Positions 37,863-45,202 of a stretch of 64,000 bases of DNA are shown piece by piece; within the stretch, counting starts at the first letter, position 1; every line of letters begins with the position of its first letter. Source of the DNA: Thiomicrorhabdus cannonii (lineage in GTDB: Bacteria; Pseudomonadota; Gammaproteobacteria; Thiomicrospirales; Thiomicrospiraceae); assembly GCF_013391695.1 (NCBI RefSeq), contig NZ_JACBGH010000007.1, positions 33,435-97,434 on the forward strand, read 5' to 3'. Under the pieces are notes generated by a model, which was not told the DNA's origin, did not search any database, and worked only from the letters and a program-made list of their open reading frames with translations. A program made the position numbers and the translations under genes.

Positions 37863-39848
37863 ATGCGTAATCACCTTCACCCCCTTAAACGTATTGGCAT
37901 GCTCTTATTACTCGGTGCCGGCGTCTACCCTTTACAGGCAGGTGGGGCTGAAACACTTGATCATCTTCTTAACATGCCGCTGGATGTGCTCAGCTCCACA
38001 CAAGCCGAGGTGGAAAGCGGCTCCATGCTGGTCAAGGACCCGCTACACCAGCCGGTCGCCATCACCGTCCTCACCGCCACCGACATCCGCGCCTTCGGCT
38101 ACCGCACCCTCAGCGACATCTTCAACGCCCTACCCGGTTTATATACCGCCAACGACCATATTTACACCTACGCAGGCGCACGCGGTCTGATCGGCAACGG
38201 CAGCTTTAACTCGCGTATTTTAGTCACCATCGACGGCCACCGCTTCAACGACAACATCTACCATCAAGTGGGCCTGTCGGGTTATGAGTTTCCCATCGAC
38301 GTCGCCCTCATCGACCGCGTCGAATTCGTGCCCGGGCCGGGCGGCGCGGCTAACGGCAATAACGCTTTTTTGGGTGTCGTCAATATCATTACCCGCTCCG
38401 CCGCCAGTCAACATAAAGCCGAACTGGCCGGTGCCGTGGGCAGCGGCGAACTTTTCAAGGGGCGCGCCACCGTCTTTACCGACTTAGCCGAAGGTTCCTT
38501 GATGCTCTCCGCCACCAAGGTCGACAGTCAGGGCATGGCACGCAACTACCCCAACCACGGCGGCCGGGTAGCGCACAGCGACGCGCAAATCGCCAACCAG
38601 CTGTTTGCCAAATACGAAAACGGTCCCTGGCTTGCCAATTTCATGTTCAGCGACCGCACCAAACAAGTGCCCAGCATGGTGGAATACACCGAATTCAACA
38701 ACCCCAACACCTGGTATGAAGACCGCTGGATACTCGCCGACCTGCGTTACCGCCTTATTGACGACGCCGACACCCAACTCACCAGTCGCCTGCACTGGGG
38801 CAACTACCGTTTTGACGGAAATTACGCCTACCCAAGCGACGTCAACTACCGCGGCGGCGCCGAAGGCAGCTGGTGGGGCGTGGAGTTGCACGGCACCTGG
38901 AAAATGACGCCGGAACACACCCTGTCGGCAGGCATTGAATTTCAAAACAACTACTATCAATGGCTCTATACCGGCGAAATCGGTGCCGTCCAACCGGTCA
39001 TCGACTCGGCCAGACAAACCGCTTCCGGCGCCTTTTGGATAGAGGACCACTGGCACTTTCACCCGCAGGCAGAGGTGATTCTGGGACTGCGCCACGACCG
39101 CGACATGCAGGCCGAGCACCTCAACAGTCCGCGTTTTGGCCTGATCTACCGCCCTGCCAACGGCCACACCCTGCGCTTTAACTGGGCCAAAGCCTGGATT
39201 ACGCCAAGCGACTACCAAATCCGCTATGGCAGTGAAGACCCAACCAGCGGTTTTCAATCGCCCAACTGGAATCTCAAGCCCGAATATATCGACTCCTACG
39301 ACCTCAGCTGGGAGATCGACAGCCCCGACAACGGTCGCTGGGTGGCCAGTGCTTTCCACTATCAGACCGATGACCTGATTGAACTGATGACCCCCGCGAG
39401 CAGCACGCAGGAAATCCATCTGAACAGCGACAGTGTCACCGCCACCGGCGTGCAGCTGACCTGGCACAAAAGCTGGATGACTGGCTGGCGCCTGGGCGGC
39501 AGCGCCACCTGGCAAACCGTCACCGAAGAGGGTAGCGACTTCCGTGTCGACGCTCCCGAAGCGCTTTACAAAATGCAACTGCGCGCACCGCGCGTCGCAG
39601 GCATACTCCCCGCACTGGAATGGCAATATATCAGCGAGCGCAAGCAACGCACCGGCGACTCCACCGCCCCCGCCAGCCTATTCAACCTGACCTTTACCAA
39701 AGCGTTTTCCAAATCGCTGCAAACGCAACTCTCGGCTTTCAACCTGCTGGATAGCAGTTGTTGCGCGCCGGTTTCGGCCGATTTCCCGATGAGTGCGGTG
39801 CCGCAGGACGGTCGCTTTGTCACCCTGCAACTGGAATGGCGGTACTAA
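37863..39848 (+). CDS. TonB-dependent receptor of a YfiR-linked operon
   Basis: 661-aa outer-membrane protein. Signal peptide (about 1-28, ...YPLQAGGAE), plug (PVAITVLTATDIRAFGYRTLSDIFNALPGLYTANDH, RVEFVPGPGGAANGNNAFLGVVNIIT) and a beta-barrel ending QLEWRY. Substrate unknown; a cysteine pair SSCCAP sits near the C-terminus. It is first in an operon with a YfiR homologue (2-bp gap) and a GGDEF-EAL protein (4-bp overlap), which suggests ligand signalling rather than, or besides, uptake. Confidence 0.85.
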   Translation: MRNHLHPLKRIGMLLLLGAGVYPLQAGGAETLDHLLNMPLDVLSSTQAEVESGSMLVKDPLHQPVAITVLTATDIRAFGYRTLSDIFNALPGLYTANDHIYTYAGARGLIGNGSFNSRILVTIDGHRFNDNIYHQVGLSGYEFPIDVALIDRVEFVPGPGGAANGNNAFLGVVNIITRSAASQHKAELAGAVGSGELFKGRATVFTDLAEGSLMLSATKVDSQGMARNYPNHGGRVAHSDAQIANQLFAKYENGPWLANFMFSDRTKQVPSMVEYTEFNNPNTWYEDRWILADLRYRLIDDADTQLTSRLHWGNYRFDGNYAYPSDVNYRGGAEGSWWGVELHGTWKMTPEHTLSAGIEFQNNYYQWLYTGEIGAVQPVIDSARQTASGAFWIEDHWHFHPQAEVILGLRHDRDMQAEHLNSPRFGLIYRPANGHTLRFNWAKAWITPSDYQIRYGSEDPTSGFQSPNWNLKPEYIDSYDLSWEIDSPDNGRWVASAFHYQTDDLIELMTPASSTQEIHLNSDSVTATGVQLTWHKSWMTGWRLGGSATWQTVTEEGSDFRVDAPEALYKMQLRAPRVAGILPALEWQYISERKQRTGDSTAPASLFNLTFTKAFSKSLQTQLSAFNLLDSSCCAPVSADFPMSAVPQDGRFVTLQLEWRY

Positions 39849-39850
39849 CC

Positions 39851-40390
39851 ATGTACGCCCGCCTTATAAAGCCTCTCTATCAAAAAAGTCTGCTCATGCT
39901 TTTGATCACGATTGGCTGCTTACAGACCTCCCAGGCAAAAGCGCAAACCACACCGGATACCGCCGATCTGACCACCGCCTTCGTGTACAACTTCATGGTC
40001 TTTGCCAAATGGCCGGTGATTTCATCCAAACAGCTTAATCTGTGCATTGCCGGACAAAACCGAGACAGTTTGCAACTGCAGAAATTGCAGGGGAAAACCG
40101 TCCAAAAACGCCAGGTACAGATCATCCCCGTGACGGACGCCGCCGAACTCTGGCAGTGCCAAACCCTGTTTGTCGCCGCCTCACAATACGCCGACCTGCT
40201 GGATGCCGCGCCGGCCTATCCATTGCTGAGCATCACCAATATCATTCCCGACAACGGCCGCGCTGCCGCGTTGCAACTGGCGACGGTCAACGGCCGTCTG
40301 ATATTCGATGTCAATCTCCAACACCTTAAACAGTCCGGGGTCAATCTAAGCGCCTCGGTACTGCGTTTAGCCAGAAGAAGTACGCAATGA
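39851..40390 (+). CDS. YfiR-family periplasmic protein
   Basis: 179 aa. Signal peptide ends near AKA; the mature domain carries the YfiR/DUF4154 marks FVYNFMVFAKWP, IAGQ, CQTLFVA, LLSITN, GRLIFDVNL and SGVNLSASVLRLAR. In Pseudomonas YfiR is a periplasmic repressor of the diguanylate cyclase YfiN. Here it overlaps a GGDEF-EAL gene by 4 bp (ATGA), so it probably controls that protein. Confidence 0.88.
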   Translation: MYARLIKPLYQKSLLMLLITIGCLQTSQAKAQTTPDTADLTTAFVYNFMVFAKWPVISSKQLNLCIAGQNRDSLQLQKLQGKTVQKRQVQIIPVTDAAELWQCQTLFVAASQYADLLDAAPAYPLLSITNIIPDNGRAAALQLATVNGRLIFDVNLQHLKQSGVNLSASVLRLARRSTQ

Positions 40391-42285
40391 ATACCACCCT
40401 CCCCACACTGCCAGCAACCCGGCCTGTTCAGAATTTTTTTCTGCGCCAAAATCCACAGTTTGCCATCCTTGCACTGGCTCTTCTACTCATCACCTTTTCT
40501 TTGGGCTATCTGACCCACTTATCACTTAAAAACCAACTGCTGGAAATGGTCAACGATCAGGCGCGTGTCATTGTCGACAATATCTCTCCGGCCTTGCAAT
40601 TCGGCGACCGCGACAGTGCGCAGACCATTTTATCCAGCCTAAACAGTAACCGTTCCGTTGAAGCCGCCATGCTGCTCGACACCGACCAAAAACCGTTTGC
40701 CCAATGGTTCAAACACCGCGAGCTCCACCCCAAACTGACGCAAATGCAATATGCGAACGTTAGCGATACGCCTTGGCTTTCGGACAACGTCATAAGCCTT
40801 CCCGTATGGATTAACGCCAGCGTGCAAGGCCACCTACTGGTTTTGATTAATTACGATCCGTTGAAAACCCGTTTGCTGACCCTGTTATCGATCACTATTA
40901 TCGTTGTGCTGCTCTCACTCATTGCTGCTTATTTCATGCTGCAAAAAGTCCAACGCGCACTTGGCCGCTCCGAGGCTGCGCTCTATCAACAGGCCAATTT
41001 TGACGGCATCACCCACCTGCCCAACCGTTACGCTTTTTTTAACGAACTCGGCCAAACCCTTGGCCGGCTCGCCCCGACACGCAATCCGTTTTTTCTGCTC
41101 TTTTTTGATTTGGACAACTTCAAAGCCGTGAATGACACCCATGGTCATATTACTGGCGACAAACTTCTCTATGCCGTCGGCCAGCGTATGCACCACAACC
41201 TGCCCAAGGATTGGCGGCTGTTTCATCTCGGCAGCGACGAATTCGTGATGATCACCTCCATCGCACTCCCGCCCGCGCAACTTGAGAGTGCTTTGCGCAT
41301 GATCAAACAGATTTTAAAATCGCCTTTTGTGATTGATGCTAACGAATTCTTTGTGACGATGAGTATTGGCATCAGCCGCTATCCCGAACACGGACAGACC
41401 GTAGAAGCCCTGCTGCGCAGTGCCGATACCGCCCTGCACGCTGGAAAGCGCGAACATAAAGGCCAAGCCAGACTATTCTCCGAAGAACTCAGCACACTAT
41501 CACGCAACCGCTTTAAAACCGAAAATGCACTACGCCACGCCATTGAACTGGACGAATTACGACTCTTCTACCAACCGCAGATCAGCCTCTCAACCGGCCG
41601 CATTATCGGCGTAGAAGCTTTACTGCGCTGGCAACATGCCGAAAAACTAATCGCTCCCGATGAGTTTATTCCGGTGGCTGAAGAGAGTGGCTTGATTTTG
41701 GAACTGGGAGAATGGGCGTTATACGAGGGTTGCAAAGTGCGTAAACATTGGCTCGATCAAGGACTGAGCGACTTTACCATCGCCATCAACCTATCCAGCC
41801 GTCAGCTAACCGACATTGACCTGCCGTTTTTAGTGCAAACCGTGCTGGAACGCACCTGTCTGCCGGCACGGCTGCTGGAACTGGAGATTACCGAAAGCAT
41901 GCTGATGCGCGATCTCGACAAGGCGGTTGTCGCCCTGCAAAAATTGCGCCGTTTGGGGGTCAAAATCGCGATAGACGACTTCGGCACCGGCTACTCCTCC
42001 ATCGCCTACCTCAAACAATTGCCGATTGACCTACTTAAAATAGACCGTAGTTTTGTGCGTGATCTCGATCACGACGAAAACGACCGCGCCATTATCAAAG
42101 CCATCTTACAACTCGCCCAAACGCTGGGGCTGAACACCCTGGCAGAAGGCATCGAAGAAGATTCGCAGGCTGAATACCTCAAACAACATGGCTGCCGTTT
42201 GGGTCAAGGCTACTTGTGGGCAAAAGCGCTACCGCAAAGCGAGGCGTTTGTAAAAATCCGCCAAAGCCAGCAACTAAAAGGGTAA
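40387..42285 (+). CDS. YfiN-like membrane protein with non-canonical GGDEF and intact EAL
   Basis: 632 aa. Transmembrane helix (about 26-46), periplasmic CHASE8-like domain (about 48-158: SPALQFGDRDSAQTIL), a second helix (about 163-186), then GGDEF (NFDGITHLPNRYA, DLDNFKAVNDTHGH) with GSDEF (about 282) instead of GGDEF/GGEEF. The EAL domain is complete: EALLRW (about 411), NLS, ELEITES, DDFGTGYSSIAYL (about 530), DRSF, AEGIE. Likely output is phosphodiesterase activity, with the GGDEF possibly regulatory. N-terminal codons 11-14 carry an uptake-like motif (40417-40428). Confidence 0.88.
   Translation: MNTTLPTLPATRPVQNFFLRQNPQFAILALALLLITFSLGYLTHLSLKNQLLEMVNDQARVIVDNISPALQFGDRDSAQTILSSLNSNRSVEAAMLLDTDQKPFAQWFKHRELHPKLTQMQYANVSDTPWLSDNVISLPVWINASVQGHLLVLINYDPLKTRLLTLLSITIIVVLLSLIAAYFMLQKVQRALGRSEAALYQQANFDGITHLPNRYAFFNELGQTLGRLAPTRNPFFLLFFDLDNFKAVNDTHGHITGDKLLYAVGQRMHHNLPKDWRLFHLGSDEFVMITSIALPPAQLESALRMIKQILKSPFVIDANEFFVTMSIGISRYPEHGQTVEALLRSADTALHAGKREHKGQARLFSEELSTLSRNRFKTENALRHAIELDELRLFYQPQISLSTGRIIGVEALLRWQHAEKLIAPDEFIPVAEESGLILELGEWALYEGCKVRKHWLDQGLSDFTIAINLSSRQLTDIDLPFLVQTVLERTCLPARLLELEITESMLMRDLDKAVVALQKLRRLGVKIAIDDFGTGYSSIAYLKQLPIDLLKIDRSFVRDLDHDENDRAIIKAILQLAQTLGLNTLAEGIEEDSQAEYLKQHGCRLGQGYLWAKALPQSEAFVKIRQSQQLKG
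40417..40428 (-). repeat. Uptake-like motif near a gene start
   Basis: Full 12-mer reverse orientation read as Thr-Arg-Pro-Val just before the first transmembrane helix; followed by CAGAATTTTTTT. Confidence 0.65.
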
Positions 42286-42288
42286 CGC

Positions 42289-42300
42289 ACCCGGCCTGTT
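42289..42300 (-). repeat. Uptake-like motif between convergent genes
   Basis: Full 12-mer with GAGTTTTTT tail, 3 bp after the GGDEF-EAL stop and about 28 bp from the rdgB stop. Confidence 0.7.
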
Positions 42301-42328
42301 GAGTTTTTTACAGCGTTTCTGGAGAAAC

Positions 42329-42940
42329 TTAAACAGTGCTGTGTTTAAGCTGTTCCACCAGCGATTGCAGCGCCTGCGCACGGTGGCTGATGCGGTTTTT
42401 CTCGTCTTTGCTGATCTGCGCCGCCGTCAGACCGCGTTCCGGCAGCACAAAAATCGGGTCGTAACCAAAACCGCCGTCGCCCTGTTTTTGGTAGCCGATC
42501 TCACCGTGCCAGCGCCCCAAGCCGATAATCGGCGTCGGGTCTTCGGCATGGGCGCAGAACACCATCGCACAGTAATAACTCGCCTGACGCATGCACGGCG
42601 GCACCTCGTCCATATCGGCCAATAGTTTCTGCAAATTATCTTCATCGCTCGGTTTCGGGCCGCCGGCCATCGCGGCATAGCGCGCCGAATAGATTCCCGG
42701 ACGGCCGTGCAGCGCCATCACCTCAATGCCGGAATCATCCGCAATCGCCGGCAAGCCGGTCTGCGCACAGGCGTAACGCGCTTTTAAAATGGCGTTTTCA
42801 ACAAAACTCAGTCCGGTCTCGTCCGCTTCCGTCTGAAAAAACTCGGTCTGCGGATGCACCTGCCAGCCCAGCGGCTGCAGGATGTCGGTCATTTCACGGA
42901 TTTTGCCGGCATTGCCGCTGGCCAGAACCACTCGTCTCAT
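42329..42940 (-). CDS. rdgB: RdgB/HAM1 non-canonical purine NTP pyrophosphatase
   Basis: Hydrolyses dITP/XTP to monophosphates, 203 aa. Family marks: VLASGNAGKIRE, TFVEN-like LSFVENAILKAR, ADDSGIEVMAL, PGIYSARY, GYDPIF, SHRAQAL. Start at 42940 follows AGAGGGA. It lies 11 bp after rph, the usual rph-rdgB order. Confidence 0.95.
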   Translation of the reverse strand: MRRVVLASGNAGKIREMTDILQPLGWQVHPQTEFFQTEADETGLSFVENAILKARYACAQTGLPAIADDSGIEVMALHGRPGIYSARYAAMAGGPKPSDEDNLQKLLADMDEVPPCMRQASYYCAMVFCAHAEDPTPIIGLGRWHGEIGYQKQGDGGFGYDPIFVLPERGLTAAQISKDEKNRISHRAQALQSLVEQLKHSTV

Positions 42941-42951
42941 GGCAATCCCTC

Positions 42952-43692
42952 TCACGACGCCTTGACGGCGGCTTTCTGGACGGCGATCAGTTCACGAATA
43001 CCTTTCTGCCCCAAGGCCAGCATCGCCTGCATCTCATCCATCGAGTAAGGCTCGCCTTCCGCCGTGCCCTGCACTTCGATAAAACGGCCGTCTTCGGCCA
43101 TCACCAGATTCATATCGGTATGCGCGGTGGAATCTTCGGCATAATCCAGATCCAGCACCGGCACCCCTTCAAAAATACCCACCGAAACCGACGCCACATA
43201 ATGCAGAATCGGGTTGTCGGTCAGCAAGCCTTTTTCGATCAACCCTTCGACCGCCAGCACCAGCGCGATAAACGCACCGGTAATCGACGCGGTACGCGTG
43301 CCGCCGTCGGCCTGAATCACATCGCAGTCGATAAACACGGTGCGCTCGCCCAGTTTTTTCATATCCACCGCGGCGCGCAACGAACGGCCGATGAGACGCT
43401 GAATCTCCTGCGTGCGCCCGCTCTGCTTGCCGCTTGAGGCCTCACGGCGCATACGCGAGCCGGTGGAGCGCGGCAACATGCCGTATTCCGCCGTGACCCA
43501 ACCCTGCCCCTGACCGCGCAGAAACGGCGGGATACTCTCCTCCACGGTCGCAGTGCAGATGACTTTGGTATCGCCGAATTCCACCAACACCGAACCTTCG
43601 GCGTGCTTGGTAAAGCCTTGGGTGATTTTGACCGCGCGCATCTGGTCGGGCTGGCGTCCGCTCGGACGAATACTTGGTGTCTGACTGCTCAT
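42952..43692 (-). CDS. rph: Ribonuclease PH
   Basis: Phosphorolytic 3' exoribonuclease trimming tRNA precursors, 246 aa. [63 protein letters not shown] and LDLDYAEDS are conserved. Confidence 0.96.
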   Translation of the reverse strand: MSSQTPSIRPSGRQPDQMRAVKITQGFTKHAEGSVLVEFGDTKVICTATVEESIPPFLRGQGQGWVTAEYGMLPRSTGSRMRREASSGKQSGRTQEIQRLIGRSLRAAVDMKKLGERTVFIDCDVIQADGGTRTASITGAFIALVLAVEGLIEKGLLTDNPILHYVASVSVGIFEGVPVLDLDYAEDSTAHTDMNLVMAEDGRFIEVQGTAEGEPYSMDEMQAMLALGQKGIRELIAVQKAAVKAS

Positions 43693-43773
43693 TGGGGTAT
43701 CCTTTACGTAATTTAAAACTGTCCCGCATTATAAACCAATGAGCCCCTTCGGGGCAGCGATGGAGTCTTTTTA

Positions 43774-44643
43774 ATGAAAAGCATGACCGCTTTTGCACGC
43801 ACGCAACACACCGCCGACTGGGGCAGCTTCAGCTGGGAAATCCGCTCGGTCAACCAGCGTTTTCTGGAAACCTACTTCAAGCTGCCCGACAATCTGCGCC
43901 ATCTGGAAATGGCCACCCGCGAGCAGCTCAAGGCCGCGTTGCAGCGCGGCAAGGTCGAGGTCACACTCAAGGTTCACGAAACCCAACAGGCCGGGTCGCT
44001 GGAGATCAATCCCGCCGTACTCGCCGCACTGAGCCAGGCGGTGAGCCAAGTGCAGCAGGCACTGCCGGAAGCCACCCATGTCAATCCGCTGGAAATGCTC
44101 AACTGGCCTGGCGTGTTGCAATCAGGCCCAGGCAACGACCAGGATGAAACGCAGCGCGAAAACGACATCCTGCGCGCCCTGCCAAGCGCCATCAGCGCGC
44201 TCAACGCCCACCGCGAGCGCGAGGGTGCGGTTTTGGCCGAGATTATCCGCCAGCGCTGTCAAGCCATTGAACAGCTGGTCGAGCAGGCACAGCAACTTCT
44301 GCCGGAAATCATTGCCGGGCAGACCGAAAAACTGCGACAACGCATCCTCACCCTGCTGGACGAGGTCGATGAAATGCGCCTGCATCAGGAGGTCGCCATC
44401 CTAGCGCAGAAGCTCGATGTGCAAGAGGAATTGGATCGTCTGCGCACCCATCTGCTGGAGGTGACGCATACGTTGAAGTCAAAAGAGGCCATTGGCCGCC
44501 GCCTGGATTTTTTGATGCAGGAACTCAACCGCGAAGCCAATACGCTCGGCTCCAAATCGGCCGACAGCCGTACCTCGCAGATCAGCGTGGAGTTGAAAGT
44601 CTTGATCGAGCAGATGCGCGAGCAGGTGCAGAATATCGAATAA
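43774..44643 (+). CDS. yicC: YicC-family endoribonuclease
   Basis: 289 aa. Typical N-terminus MKSMTAFARTQ, SVNQRFLETYFKLP, and the C-terminal DUF1732 region EVDEMRLHQEVAILAQKLDVQEELDRLRTHL...KSKEAIGRRLDFLMQELNREANTLGSKSAD. YicC acts in RNA turnover. A full uptake motif (43985-43996) encodes Gln-Gln-Ala-Gly-Ser. Divergent from rph, a frequent arrangement. Confidence 0.94.
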   Translation: MKSMTAFARTQHTADWGSFSWEIRSVNQRFLETYFKLPDNLRHLEMATREQLKAALQRGKVEVTLKVHETQQAGSLEINPAVLAALSQAVSQVQQALPEATHVNPLEMLNWPGVLQSGPGNDQDETQRENDILRALPSAISALNAHREREGAVLAEIIRQRCQAIEQLVEQAQQLLPEIIAGQTEKLRQRILTLLDEVDEMRLHQEVAILAQKLDVQEELDRLRTHLLEVTHTLKSKEAIGRRLDFLMQELNREANTLGSKSADSRTSQISVELKVLIEQMREQVQNIE

Positions 44644-44697
44644 GGAATGCATCACAAAACAGATCGGAACACATAACCCGACTAGCAGTGTGCTTTC

Positions 44698-44711
44698 TTG
44701 ATTGAAATCAA
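44698..44711. promoter_or_regulatory. Perfect FNR/ANR-type box
   Basis: TTGATTGAAATCAA matches the FNR consensus TTGAT-N4-ATCAA at all ten positions. A candidate promoter follows: TTTAAC (44734-44739), 17 bp, TGTAAT (44757-44762). The box centre is then about 64 bp before the predicted start of transcription, a class I activator position. Confidence 0.6.
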
Positions 44712-44793
44712 GCATTTTTATTTGAAATTCGGATTTAACAAAAGTATAGTTGCTGCTGTAATAACACAATAATAAATATCTGAGGCGCAAACT

Positions 44794-45009
44794 ATGAATA
44801 ATCTAACTAAAATGTTGCTGACCATTGTTGTTGCAGTTGTCATCCCTCTAGTTGTTCTGTTGGGCATCTGGATGGATATCCTGCCACAATCGGTGCAAGT
44901 TGCTATCGGCATGATCGGCGTGATTTCTGCCATCGGCTTCATCGTGATCGGCAACCTGTACCTGATGTGGAGCGACATCAAAACAGGTCGTTACAGCAAA
45001 AACTCTTAA
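44794..45009 (+). CDS. Small two-helix membrane protein, putatively FNR-controlled
   Basis: 71 aa with two hydrophobic segments (about 8-26 and 34-57) and a polar tail (WSDIKTGRYSKNS). It is not recognised as a known family. GAGG lies before the ATG, an FNR-type box lies 83 bp upstream and a terminator follows, so it looks like a real single-gene unit. Confidence 0.7.
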   Translation: MNNLTKMLLTIVVAVVIPLVVLLGIWMDILPQSVQVAIGMIGVISAIGFIVIGNLYLMWSDIKTGRYSKNS

Positions 45010-45030
45010 TCCGTTAAGCGTTTTTCTGCC

Positions 45031-45063
45031 AAAAGCCCGGTTAATGCCGGGCTTTTGCGTTTT
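45031..45063 (+). terminator. Terminator after the small membrane protein
   Basis: AAAAGCCCGG / CCGGGCTTTT, 10-bp perfect arms with a 6-nt loop, followed by GCGTTTTT. Confidence 0.9.
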
Positions 45064-45202
45064 TAGGCCGCTAAAGACTCCCTCGCCCCTGCATTTGCCG
45101 GATAAATTTGTATAATAACAACTTCTTAATGAAATCCGGCCAGACGCCGCCGCCCAGGTGACGTACTCGCAAAAAATTCCAAAACGACCACTTTGAGCCC
45201 TT

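Noticed and set aside
40387..42285. Calling this protein a diguanylate cyclase by analogy with YfiN
   Set aside because: The GGDEF signature is GSDEF while the EAL set is complete, so phosphodiesterase is the safer prediction.
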